46,272 bases of DNA from JAJTHC01 sp044348005 (GTDB taxonomy: Bacteria > Cyanobacteriota > Vampirovibrionia > Vampirovibrionales > JAJTHC01), in contig JBIKTR010000013.1 in NCBI GenBank assembly GCA_044348005.1, positions 1 through 46,272 on the forward strand, written 5' to 3'. Within the stretch, counting starts at the first letter, position 1; every line of letters starts with the position of its first letter. The position numbers and the translations under genes were made by a program. This document shows positions 24,960-32,895 of this stretch, in pieces. A model generated the notes under the pieces. The model made no database searches and was not told the origin of the DNA. It was given only the letters and a program-made list of their open reading frames with translations.

Positions 24960-25080
24960 GACTTTCGTGGCCAGAAATCAGACTTTCGTGGCCAAAAAAC
25001 AGACTTTCGTGGCCAGAAAACGGACTTTCGTGGCCAGAAATCAGACTTTCGTGGCCAAAAAACAGACTTTCCGACACACG
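24960..25080 (+). repeat. Tandem 21-bp repeats, five copies plus a partial
   Basis: Units start at 24960, 24981, 25002, 25023 and 25044, with a truncated sixth at 25065. Each begins GACTTTCGTGGCCA and ends with seven variable bases. Units 1-2 are identical to units 4-5, so a 63-base block was also duplicated. Since 21 is a multiple of three, frames stay open on both strands: heptads such as RLSWPEI on plus, SLISGHE on minus. The plus frame could run 24899-25183 from a GTG (94 codons), but neither strand has a convincing ribosome site, so I do not call a gene. Confidence 0.9.
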
Positions 25081-25134
25081 AAATCAACCCATTTTTACAT
25101 CATCCCCGAACGACTTCTCTCAACCTATGCTACA

Positions 25135-25297
25135 CTATAGAAGGATCTGCAAAAGTCTATTTTGCTTTGTTCCTCCTCCATGAGGGAGGAGGCTAGGAGG
25201 AGGGACACCAGCTCTGACGGGGCATTCCGAATCCCTCACCCCAACCCTCTCCCTAAGGGAGAGGGAGTAAAACGCCCTTTTGCAGAGCCTTCTATAG
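25135..25297. mobile_element. MITE-like element with 21-bp terminal inverted repeats
   Basis: The ends 25135-25155 and 25277-25297 are inverted copies with one mismatch (CTATAGAAGG, then A or C, then TCTGCAAAAG). Inside are two palindromes: a CCTCCTCC/GGAGGAGG hairpin (about 25171-25189) and the REP-type repeat at 25233-25265. It has no coding capacity, and no target duplication is obvious. The 509-base gap 24829-25337 is made almost wholly of this element and the tandem repeats. Confidence 0.65.
25233..25265 (+). repeat. REP-type palindrome, intergenic copy
   Basis: CCCTCACCCCAACCCTCTCC with the complementary TAAGGGAGAGGG. It is the same family as the two copies in frame in the helicase gene, and lies within the MITE-like element. 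Confidence 0.8.
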
Positions 25298-25337
25298 ATT
25301 CCGACAAATAGGTTAGTCCACACGTGAAGGGGAAGTC

Positions 25338-26600
25338 GTGTCTCTTAACAGTATTCATGAAATTGGCTTGCTGGGTATGCTCTTGGTGGTGGGCGCCTTT
25401 TTTAGTGAAGGCTTTAAACGCATGGGGCAATCCACGCTGGTGGGGGAATTACTGGTGGGGATTCTGCTGGGGCCTTCGCTCTTAGGGTGGCTACACCCGA
25501 CTAAAAGCATGGCGCTGTTTATGGAGCTGGGCTTGCTGTTATTACTAGTAGAAACAGGCCTTGAAACCCAGTGGCGAAGCATTGTAAAAGTGGGTAAACA
25601 CGCCGTTTGGGTCGCGACGGTGGGCATCATCGCGCCGTGGGTGGTGGGAACAAGCTTTGCCCTACTCAGTGGGGTGGCCCACCTAAGCGCCGTGATGGTG
25701 GGGGCCACGCTAACCGCAACCAGCATAGGCATTACGGCCCGCACGCTGAGCGATTTAAACCAGCTTGAAACGCCCGAATCGCAGATTATATTGGGGGCTG
25801 CTGTGATTGACGACATCGTGGGGCTGGGGATTCTGGCCTTTATGCAAGGCATGAGTCTGGCCCAAACGTCGTTTGTGGAAGCCTTGCCCACACGACTGTT
25901 GATGGCGGGCGGGTGTGTGGTGGTGGGGGGTACGTTATGGATGAGTCGCGGGGTTTGGGCCAAATGGCCGATATGGACGCGATGCGCGGGGGGCGTACAG
26001 GGCTTTTTCACGCGTCTGGGTAAGCGCTTGCTTAATCTGGCGGATGGCACCACCAAAGAGCAAATGCTGATTATTGGCGGTGTTTTACTGACCTGCTGGG
26101 CGGTGCAATCGACTTTGGGCATTTCCATGGCGTTGGTGGCCTTTGCGTGTGGTGTATTGCTGAAAGAACGGGAAGAAGATCCGCAGTTTAAGCCCGTATT
26201 GCGGGATGTTGCGGCGTTTTCTTCGATTATCACGCCTCTGTTTTTTGTGGGCATCGGTATGCAGTTAAACATTCAGGCGCTGAACCCCTTTGATCCTGAA
26301 CAGTTGCGTTATTTTCTATTGGCGTTGGGCTTAAGCGTTTTAGCCATTGCAAGCAAAGCCCTTTCAGGCTTTGCGCTTCGTCACACGGGGGTGAACTCTA
26401 CCTTTGTGGGCATGGGCATGGTGCCTCGTGGAGAGGTGGGGCTTATTTTTGTGCAAGTGGGCAAGAGTTCAGGCCTATTGGATGCCACGTGGGCGAATAT
26501 GCTGATTATTGTGGTAATTGTTACGACCTTTGTGGCGCCATTTTTGTTACAATGGACGGCGAAAAAGCCTCAAGCAGTCAATACCCAAGCGCCCCCCTAA
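25338..26600 (+). CDS. CPA2-family Na+(K+)/H+ antiporter
   Basis: A 420-residue integral membrane protein with about 12 helices. It has the monovalent cation:proton antiporter signatures: GELLVGILLGPSLLGWL, TATSIGITARTL, ILGAAVIDDIVGLGIL (the paired Asp of electrogenic CPA2 members) and MVPRGEVGLIF. It lacks the TrkA-like cytoplasmic domain of KefB/KefC, so NapA-like Na+/H+ exchange is more likely than glutathione-gated K+ efflux. The start is a GTG preceded by an AAGGGGAAG stretch. The MITE-like element ends 40 bases upstream and may carry its promoter. The stop interlocks with that of ftsH. Confidence 0.85.
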   Translation: MSLNSIHEIGLLGMLLVVGAFFSEGFKRMGQSTLVGELLVGILLGPSLLGWLHPTKSMALFMELGLLLLLVETGLETQWRSIVKVGKHAVWVATVGIIAPWVVGTSFALLSGVAHLSAVMVGATLTATSIGITARTLSDLNQLETPESQIILGAAVIDDIVGLGILAFMQGMSLAQTSFVEALPTRLLMAGGCVVVGGTLWMSRGVWAKWPIWTRCAGGVQGFFTRLGKRLLNLADGTTKEQMLIIGGVLLTCWAVQSTLGISMALVAFACGVLLKEREEDPQFKPVLRDVAAFSSIITPLFFVGIGMQLNIQALNPFDPEQLRYFLLALGLSVLAIASKALSGFALRHTGVNSTFVGMGMVPRGEVGLIFVQVGKSSGLLDATWANMLIIVVIVTTFVAPFLLQWTAKKPQAVNTQAPP

Positions 26601-28570
26601 GCTTCAACGGCAGAATCTTTCAAATACGCTTCGACAATCGACTTGAACTCTTCGCCTTCGAGCGTTTCTTTTTCCAACAAAATGCGCGTCAAACGCTCCA
26701 TCAAATCACGACGGCTTAACAACAATTGGCGCGTGTAGGCATATTGTTCATCCACAATACGGCGCACTTCGGTGTCAATTTTGGCGGCCATTTCTTCGCT
26801 ATAATTGCGTGTGGTGCCAAAATCACGCCCCAAAAACTGTTGTTCGTTGCGTTCGCCGTAAGGTAAGGCTCCTAGGGCATCGGTCATGCCATAAGTCATC
26901 ACGATGTTGCGGGCAATTTTACCGACTTTTTGCAGGTCGTTGGCGGCCCCTGTAGACACATAATCCGCCCCGTACACGATTTCTTCGGCCACGCGTCCCC
27001 CCAGGGAAACAGCGATATTGCCAAGCATCGTTTTCTTGGTCACGGAAACTTGCTCATATTCTTCTTCTGGGGCATACCACGCCGCGCCCAGCGTCCACCC
27101 ACGCGGAATAATCGTGACCTTGCGCAAAGGGTCTTGCCCTTCGGTGAAGTAGCCTGTCAACGCATGGCCAATTTCATGGTAGGCGGTGGATTCTTTGTCT
27201 TCTTCCTTAATGAGCTTGGATTTTTTTTGCAAGCCCAAAATCACGCGATCGATGCTGTCTTCAATGTCAAGGGTGTTAATTTCGCTTTGATTCCGACGTG
27301 CGGCCAAAAGCGCGGCTTCATTCAGCAAATTGGCCAAATCTGCCCCGCTAAAGCCAGATGTTCGACGCGCCACCCGCTTTAAATCCACTTCTTCGGCAAT
27401 GGGCTTGCCTTTAGAATGCACTTTTAAAATCTGTTCACGGCCTTTTAAATCAGGCGTGTCAATTTCCACCCGACGGTCAAAGCGACCGGGGCGGAGCAAG
27501 GCGTTGTCCAAAATATCGGGGCGATTGGTCGCGGCCACAATAATAATGCCTGTGGTGGGGTCAAAGCCGTCCATTTCTACCAAAAGCTGGTTCAGGGTTT
27601 GTTCACGTTCGTCATGCCCACCGCCCATGCCCGCACCACGCTGACGGCCCACGGCATCGATTTCGTCAATAAACACGATACACGGGGCTTGTTTTTTGGC
27701 TTGTTCAAACAAGTCGCGCACACGACTGGCGCCTACGCCCACAAACATTTCCACAAAATCTGAGCCTGAAATACTGAAAAACGGCACACCCGCTTCGCCA
27801 GCTACAGCTTTAGCCAACAGCGTTTTTCCTGTTCCGGGGGAACCCACCAACAAAACGCCCTTGGGGATTTTGGCCCCGAGCTTTTGGTAACGATCCGCAT
27901 TTTTGAGGAAGTCGACGACTTCTTCAAGCTCTTCTTTGGCTTCGTCAATGCCAGCGACATCGGCAAAGGTGATTTTAATATCTTTTTCAACCAACATTTT
28001 CGCACGACTTTTACCAAAGCTCATGGCTTGCGAACCACCTGCCCCAATGTTTCGCCACATAAACACCAACAACAAAATCGGGAGCAACGCCCACATAAAG
28101 TAGCCTAAAATGTCCCACCAAAAACTTTCTTTTTTGGGGTCTTTTACTTCAATGGCCACATTTTTTGCTTCCAGTTGCGCCAGCCAATGTTCCGCTGTAC
28201 CCGCAGGCATTTGCGATTTATAGTGAAGGCTAATGGGCTGGTTACTTGGCGTGGGTTTGGGCTTGAGAAATAGATCCCGCAAGCGCATTTTTTTGGGTTG
28301 ATCTGGGTTGGGTGTTGCTGTTTCAGGCAGGGCTTGGGGGGCTGGTGCAGGCGTGGTTTGAGGTAAGCGGGGTTTGGCAATGGCGTCCACTTCCAACCCT
28401 TTTACCACCACACGACTAATTTCACCCGCCTTGACTTTACTCATCAATTCAGAATAGGGCAAGGGTTGCGCTTCTTCTTCGGGGCTTCCCACCATTAAGG
28501 TGGATGCAAAAAGCACGCTAATCAACAGAAGTGCGGTAATCATAACACCTGTTGTTTGGTAATTTTTCAT
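26597..28570 (-). CDS. ftsH: ATP-dependent zinc metalloprotease FtsH
   Basis: A membrane-bound AAA+ protease that degrades damaged membrane proteins and regulators. The 657 residues contain TM1 (about 9-28), an extracytoplasmic domain, TM2 (about 152-172), Walker A GSPGTGKT (243-250), Walker B CIVFIDEIDA, the second region of homology ATNRPDILDNALLRPGRFDR and the zinc site HEIGH (465-469). The extracytoplasmic loop carries an unusual Pro/Ala/Thr-rich insert (about 66-110) compared with typical FtsH. A good promoter lies upstream (28624-28653). GGACG before the ATG is a modest ribosome site. Confidence 0.97.
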   Translation of the reverse strand: MKNYQTTGVMITALLLISVLFASTLMVGSPEEEAQPLPYSELMSKVKAGEISRVVVKGLEVDAIAKPRLPQTTPAPAPQALPETATPNPDQPKKMRLRDLFLKPKPTPSNQPISLHYKSQMPAGTAEHWLAQLEAKNVAIEVKDPKKESFWWDILGYFMWALLPILLLVFMWRNIGAGGSQAMSFGKSRAKMLVEKDIKITFADVAGIDEAKEELEEVVDFLKNADRYQKLGAKIPKGVLLVGSPGTGKTLLAKAVAGEAGVPFFSISGSDFVEMFVGVGASRVRDLFEQAKKQAPCIVFIDEIDAVGRQRGAGMGGGHDEREQTLNQLLVEMDGFDPTTGIIIVAATNRPDILDNALLRPGRFDRRVEIDTPDLKGREQILKVHSKGKPIAEEVDLKRVARRTSGFSGADLANLLNEAALLAARRNQSEINTLDIEDSIDRVILGLQKKSKLIKEEDKESTAYHEIGHALTGYFTEGQDPLRKVTIIPRGWTLGAAWYAPEEEYEQVSVTKKTMLGNIAVSLGGRVAEEIVYGADYVSTGAANDLQKVGKIARNIVMTYGMTDALGALPYGERNEQQFLGRDFGTTRNYSEEMAAKIDTEVRRIVDEQYAYTRQLLLSRRDLMERLTRILLEKETLEGEEFKSIVEAYLKDSAVEA

Positions 28571-28623
28571 AAATAACGTCCACCCTAACTCAATCTTTGA
28601 ACAAGATATTACAACGTTTCTTG

Positions 28624-28653
28624 ATTATAGCATTGTTTTGGCATTTGCGTAAA
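28624..28653 (-). promoter_or_regulatory. Promoter of ftsH
   Basis: On the minus strand TTTACG (28653-28648), an 18-base spacer and TATAAT (28629-28624), preceded by TGC for an extended -10. Confidence 0.65.
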
Positions 28654-28679
28654 ACACCTTAAACCTCACACACCAAGCA

Positions 28680-29045
28680 CTAGCTAGAAGGAGTCGCCAC
28701 ACTCATAAAGGTTTCTAATTCTTTTGGGCTGGTGGCTTCTACTTCAAGCAACCAGCTGACATCAAAGTTTTCATTACACAAGAGCTGAGGCCGTTCAATG
28801 ACTTCGTCATTGATGGAAAGAATCGTTCCACCCACTGGCATGGCCAGTTCCACTTCCCCATTAGAAGTGCCAATGGTGGCAAAGGTGTCGCCCGCAGAAA
28901 GTTCTTCACCCACTTCGGTGACTTCAATGTAGCGAATTTCATCGAGCTTTTCGGCCACGGCAGGGTCCAGCCCCACGAGGATGTGATCGGCATCTTGAGG
29001 GTAGATATATTCATGGGTCGGGGCAAAATGGACGAGTTCGCTCAC
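28680..29045 (-). CDS. GcvH-like lipoyl-domain protein lacking the lipoyl lysine
   Basis: A 121-residue protein with the fold of glycine cleavage H protein. A gap-free alignment to the E. coli GcvH core can be made by eye: SAGD..A, then the acceptor loop, then the P-V-x-G hairpin and IND..... The acceptor segment ESVKAASDIYAP becomes GTSNGEVELAMP, so the lysine that carries lipoate is Asn and the loop has no Lys at all. It cannot work as a canonical H protein. No gcvT or gcvP is nearby. The start is a GTG with AAGGA eight bases upstream. It may be a structural or regulatory paralogue. Confidence 0.75.
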   Translation of the reverse strand: MSELVHFAPTHEYIYPQDADHILVGLDPAVAEKLDEIRYIEVTEVGEELSAGDTFATIGTSNGEVELAMPVGGTILSINDEVIERPQLLCNENFDVSWLLEVEATSPKELETFMSVATPSS

Positions 29046-29266
29046 AGGGTGTTTCCTTCTTGAAAATAAGAGTAGTTCGTGACGTTATTATTATGCCTAT
29101 ATTCGGTGATTTGTCTACCTATTGCAACAGTTTATACATCAAACATTTTAGACACCGATTTTAGCGCGTCACAACAGGGCCAAAGCCTTGTGTTCATTCA
29201 CAATACACGATTCAAAAAAGAATAACAAGCCTTTTTGCTGATTTTAGCCTGTACGTGTTTCCCTAA

Positions 29267-29296
29267 ATCAAGACACGCTTTATCAAGACACTCTTT
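29267..29296. repeat. Two tandem 15-bp repeats upstream of a promoter
   Basis: ATCAAGACACGCTTT (29267-29281) is followed directly by ATCAAGACACTCTTT (29282-29296), one mismatch. It lies 50-80 bases before the -35 of the next gene, in a 435-base gap without a gene, and could be a regulator site. Confidence 0.6.
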
Positions 29297-29343
29297 CATT
29301 CGTCCATTCACGAGTATATTCACTAGCACAAAAAGGTTGTGAC

Positions 29344-29371
29344 TTGTTTTTAAGCCCATACTGAGTATAAT
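29344..29371 (+). promoter_or_regulatory. Sigma-70-type promoter
   Basis: TTGTTT (29344-29349), a 16-base spacer and TATAAT (29366-29371), about 110 bases before the ATG at 29481. Confidence 0.6.
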
Positions 29372-29480
29372 GAAACGAGAGGCCCTTCACCCCACGTGTG
29401 AAAAAGCCTCTCTTTTCTCCCGTTATTCTAGGATCCATACTCTGCCTGTCACGTCCTCCAAGCTCAATAAGGAAATAAAA

Positions 29481-29987
29481 ATGATTGCCGTTAATGCTGT
29501 TTCACCCCCCTCACAAAACACCCCCGCGCAAGCGTTCCAACCGCCCACGGTGAACCCGCCTGCGTCTTTTGAAGCAACCGCTCAGGCCCCTACACTTGGG
29601 CAAGACACCGACACATTCAGCCAAACACCCCCCACCCCTATAGACGCCCCTGCTGGAGAAAGTGCCCCGAATACAGAAGCCACGCTTGCCGCAGAAGCCA
29701 ACGCACCCAAGAAGCGCGGGTGGTTTCAAAAAGGCTTTGTTGGGCCAGTGATTGTAGGTTCCTTGGCGTCGATTGTAGGGGCGTTGGGTCAAGGATTTGC
29801 GAATAGTAACACCACAAGCTTCGGCAACGTGGTGGCTTCAGCCGTGACGGCAGCCATCGCGATGGTGGGGGCTTACATGGTGATTCGTACCAAAACGTCT
29901 GAGGCTCCCGCAAATACGCCTTCTGCGGAAGCTTCTTCGACGGTTCCCCCTACAGAAGGGGCTTCTGAACCCAAGCCCGTCGCGTAG
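29481..29987 (+). CDS. Pro/Ala-rich membrane protein, unknown
   Basis: A 168-residue protein. Residues 1-75 are Pro/Thr/Ala-rich and look disordered. Then a basic KKRGWFQKG precedes two Gly/Ala-rich hydrophobic helices (PVIVGSLASIVGALGQGF and VVASAVTAAIAMVGAYMVI). The C-terminus is again Pro/Ser/Ala/Glu-rich. The start at 29481 is set by AAGGAAA; the frame is open 37 codons further. It has its own promoter and terminator. I recognise no family. Confidence 0.65.
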   Translation: MIAVNAVSPPSQNTPAQAFQPPTVNPPASFEATAQAPTLGQDTDTFSQTPPTPIDAPAGESAPNTEATLAAEANAPKKRGWFQKGFVGPVIVGSLASIVGALGQGFANSNTTSFGNVVASAVTAAIAMVGAYMVIRTKTSEAPANTPSAEASSTVPPTEGASEPKPVA

Positions 29988-30017
29988 AAAAACTCGAGTC
30001 CGCTTTCTTATTTTTAT

Positions 30018-30052
30018 ACAGGGATGCCTTATAAAAGGCCTCCCTGTTTTTG
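30018..30052 (+). terminator. Intrinsic terminator
   Basis: ACAGGGA.GCCTT pairs with AAGGC.TCCCTGT around a short AT loop, followed by TTTTTG. It ends the transcript of the 29481 gene. Confidence 0.8.
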
Positions 30053-30400
30053 TAAGCGTTTGGCCGTTTAAACCCCGTTTTTACATTCTGTTACAAATAG
30101 GCACTTTTATTCTTAATGTTTCCTTTATTATTGTGTAAGAAGCACGCACCCCATTCCCGCCCGTCCGCTTCCCCCGTCCCCACCTGTTCAACCCTTTTTT
30201 CAAAAACTCCCTTCACCGATTCAGAAACCAACCGCTTACCACGTTTTATTGTTTGTCCCTCTCTCTTTCCTTAAGGCGCTGCTGTTTAGACGTATGTGGC
30301 CTCTCGTTGCTAGTCCCCCCCTGTTGTGTCGTGCACATTTTTAGAGTGTCCCCCCTGTTTACATCATTCTTTCACGACACTAATTTTAAAAATCAACGCA

Positions 30401-30432
30401 CCCTTCAAGAAACACTTGAAGGGTTTTGTTTT
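30401..30432. terminator. Intrinsic terminator hairpin
   Basis: CCCTTCAAG (30401-30409) pairs with CTTGAAGGG (30415-30423), then TTTTGTTTT. The T-run suits plus-strand transcription, but no clear plus-strand gene lies before it. It may also end the minus-strand gene finishing at 30460. In the 30053-30400 gap I see no convincing gene. Confidence 0.75.
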
Positions 30433-30459
30433 CGCTTCTTGCGCCTTTAAATACTAAGC

Positions 30460-31446
30460 TTAGGTCAATAACGCTTTGGCATTCAGCACATTGATAATCA
30501 GCGGCTTATTACGAATACTGCCTTCTTCATCAATAGAAAAAACAGACGTGTTGCTCACATGCTGAGAAATAGTGTTCAAACGAGATTTCAACAACACAAT
30601 TTCGCACGAACGTTCGGGGTCAATCGTAATTTGTAATTCATCCATTAAACAATACATTAAGAAAAAGCCCCGACCGTTTTCATCGTACAACGCTTCTTGC
30701 GTAAAGTTTTTACAAATACTGTTTAAAATATCATCAATGCTCAACGTGCCTTGAAAATCTTTAATACGCACCGCCACCCATGCTTCATTAATGTGAATGC
30801 TGACTTCCACCGCTTCATGAGAATCGAGCGCCTGAATATGTTCGCCCTTGCGGTACTTGTCTTCATGGCTTTGCTTGGAACGCTTGGGGGCATGGTACAC
30901 GGCATTGGTAATGGCTTCCATTAAAGGGGTACAAATTTCCATGCGCGCTTCAAGACTCAGCACATTTTCCAGCAAGCCTTCTATGCGACTCATCACGTTA
31001 AACATGTCGTCACTATTTTTCAGCACATGTGTTTCGCATTGCGCGTGCGTGAACCCCCAAATAGACGTATACGCTTCGCTAAATAGGCAACGTTTCAGTT
31101 GATCCACCAGTTTAAAGCTGTCAAAAGGCAGTTCTTTCAATATCACATGAGTACAGTTATAACGACGTGCCAACGGCATGAATTCATTGGCATTTAAATG
31201 GGTATAAAAAATAAGTGTGCTGGATTCAAACGTTTCTAACAACGCGTGATTCGCATGATTAAGCAAGGTGGGATCCACCACAACGTAGTCTGGCAAAGAA
31301 TCCTGTAAGGCCACTTCAGCTTCCAAAAACGTTCCCACAAATTGTATGTTTACAGGTGCTTCAAAACGGTCTTGGGCATTGCTCATCACGGATTCTAAGG
31401 CATGAAGGATATGTTGATTTTGTTCTATCCAAAGCAGTGATTTCAT
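30460..31446 (-). CDS. Receiver-like plus HATPase (RsbW-type) regulator
   Basis: A 328-residue protein. Residues 1-120 have the size and strand pattern of a response-regulator receiver, with a possible acceptor Asp in VVVDPTLL but a poor acidic pocket. Residues about 160-290 form a GHKL ATPase: N-box EAITNAVYHA, a central DFQGTLSIDD in the G1 position and G2 box ENGRGFFLMYCLMDEL, the pattern of anti-sigma kinases such as RsbW/SpoIIAB. No His phosphoacceptor is seen. It lies downstream of a histidine kinase and a sigma factor on the same strand, so it may control that sigma factor. A TCGAACACTA motif lies about 40 bases upstream. Confidence 0.65.
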   Translation of the reverse strand: MKSLLWIEQNQHILHALESVMSNAQDRFEAPVNIQFVGTFLEAEVALQDSLPDYVVVDPTLLNHANHALLETFESSTLIFYTHLNANEFMPLARRYNCTHVILKELPFDSFKLVDQLKRCLFSEAYTSIWGFTHAQCETHVLKNSDDMFNVMSRIEGLLENVLSLEARMEICTPLMEAITNAVYHAPKRSKQSHEDKYRKGEHIQALDSHEAVEVSIHINEAWVAVRIKDFQGTLSIDDILNSICKNFTQEALYDENGRGFFLMYCLMDELQITIDPERSCEIVLLKSRLNTISQHVSNTSVFSIDEEGSIRNKPLIINVLNAKALLT

Positions 31447-31584
31447 GGCGGTGAATCCTTTTTGTCGTGGTGAGCGAAGGTATAGTGTTCGATAGGAAGT
31501 ATGCTTTATTATGACTGTAAATAAACAGAATCTTCAACATATATCGTAAAAATAGAGTATTTAAAGGGGAACCCCCAAAGCACT

Positions 31585-32868
31585 TTAGTGAGGCAGTCCT
31601 TCAAGGGGTTGAAACCGTAGGATGATATGAGTGCCTTGACCCAAGCTTGATTCTACATTAAATTGTCCTTTATGGGCTTCAATGAGTTTAAAGGCATACG
31701 GTAAATCTAGGCCCAGTAATTGATTCGGCTTGGTGGTGAAGAAGGGATCCAATAAAGAATCTTTGGCGTCTTCAGAAAGGCCTATGCCGTTGTCCACCAC
31801 ATGAACGGCCACATAATCTTTTTTATTATGAAGTTCAAGCCCCAGGTAAAGCTTAATTTCAACCGTTTCTTTAGAAGCGGTGGCTTCTAAGCTATTTTTT
31901 ACTAAGGCTTTAATAATGCGCTTGAGTTCTTGAGCGTCCGCCAAAACTGTAGGCACTTCAAGGGAACTGTCCACCTGAATGTGAATGCCTGTGGGAATAA
32001 ACCCTTCTTTTTCCCATTCACGCACCCACGCCCGTAAAGAGATATTGAGATTGACGGGGGCCAATTTTAATAAAATCGGTTGATTTAACTTTTCCAAGTT
32101 TTTAAATAAGTTATGCGCATTTTGGATGCTTGAATCTAGGTGCTGTAGGTGGCCTTGCGCTTGTTCAAGTTCAAGGGCAACGGCCTGTTGTTCTTCGGCC
32201 GTAAGGGGGGTGGAATCGTGCAGGCGTTTTAACAGAAAGGCGTGTTTATTTTCTACCAAATGCGTGTGTTGACTTATGGCAAATAAGTGCTTAAAAATAT
32301 GTAAGGAAAAGGCCGTGATTTGCTTGGTAATGGCTGAAAATTTTTGCGAACGTTGTAATTCTTCTAAACGCTGCGCTTCTTCAGGATCCAACTGTTTATA
32401 CTGACCAATGTCACTGGCAATCAACACCCAAACGCGACTGCTTAAATGCCCACCCTCCACCGATTCTGCACGAATGGAAAAGCCAATGGTGCTTTTTTTG
32501 TCTCCTTTTGGAAAGTGGATTCTGATGGATTCACGTTCCACAGGCAGGGTCTCAATTTCTTCTGGGAAACGAAGAATACGGGCTTGAATAATATGTTTCA
32601 GTTCGTTTAGGTAAAAAGGAAGTTCTTCAATACGTTCAAGGCGATTGCCCACTGATGTGCTTTCTAAGTCATCTAACCCAAAAAGGCTAGAACACGTTGC
32701 GTTGTAGAACAAAATATGCCCTTGGTCGTCAAAAAGCATCATGGCAATGGGAAGGTTATTGAACGCGGTAATTAAATCCAGCGGATTGTGTTGCATATCG
32801 CTCTGTCTATTCAAATGAATGGAAAAGGTGGAAATCGAATGTTTAAGGTGGTTAAAATCAAGCTTCAT
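31585..32868 (-). CDS. PAS-domain histidine kinase (soluble)
   Basis: A 427-residue protein with no membrane segment. A PAS domain lies at about 30-170 (AFNNLPIAMMLFDDQGHILFYNATCSSLFG) with a following hydrophilic strand region. The dimerisation helix contains LHIFKHLF, with the first His in the place of the usual HE(F/L)xN phosphoacceptor. The catalytic domain has the N-box LVKNSLEATA, G1 VVDNGIGL, the F-box DPFFTTK and G2 GLDLPYAFKLIEAHKG. The layout resembles NtrB-type kinases. It starts 27 bases after the sigma-factor stop, so it is probably in the same operon. Confidence 0.8.
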   Translation of the reverse strand: MKLDFNHLKHSISTFSIHLNRQSDMQHNPLDLITAFNNLPIAMMLFDDQGHILFYNATCSSLFGLDDLESTSVGNRLERIEELPFYLNELKHIIQARILRFPEEIETLPVERESIRIHFPKGDKKSTIGFSIRAESVEGGHLSSRVWVLIASDIGQYKQLDPEEAQRLEELQRSQKFSAITKQITAFSLHIFKHLFAISQHTHLVENKHAFLLKRLHDSTPLTAEEQQAVALELEQAQGHLQHLDSSIQNAHNLFKNLEKLNQPILLKLAPVNLNISLRAWVREWEKEGFIPTGIHIQVDSSLEVPTVLADAQELKRIIKALVKNSLEATASKETVEIKLYLGLELHNKKDYVAVHVVDNGIGLSEDAKDSLLDPFFTTKPNQLLGLDLPYAFKLIEAHKGQFNVESSLGQGTHIILRFQPLEGLPH

Positions 32869-32895
32869 AGAAGGTTCTTCTTTTAAATCAAGTCT

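Noticed and set aside
24960..25080. A CRISPR array
   Set aside because: The units are contiguous 21-mers without unique spacers, and there are no cas genes.
24853..25183. Repeat-encoded genes on either strand across the tandem array
   Set aside because: Both frames depend on the 21-base period, start with GTG without a ribosome site, and the plus frame ends inside the MITE-like element.
30253..30450. A 65-codon plus-strand ORF
   Set aside because: It has a TTG start, no ribosome site, odd Cys/Leu-rich composition and runs through the terminator hairpin.
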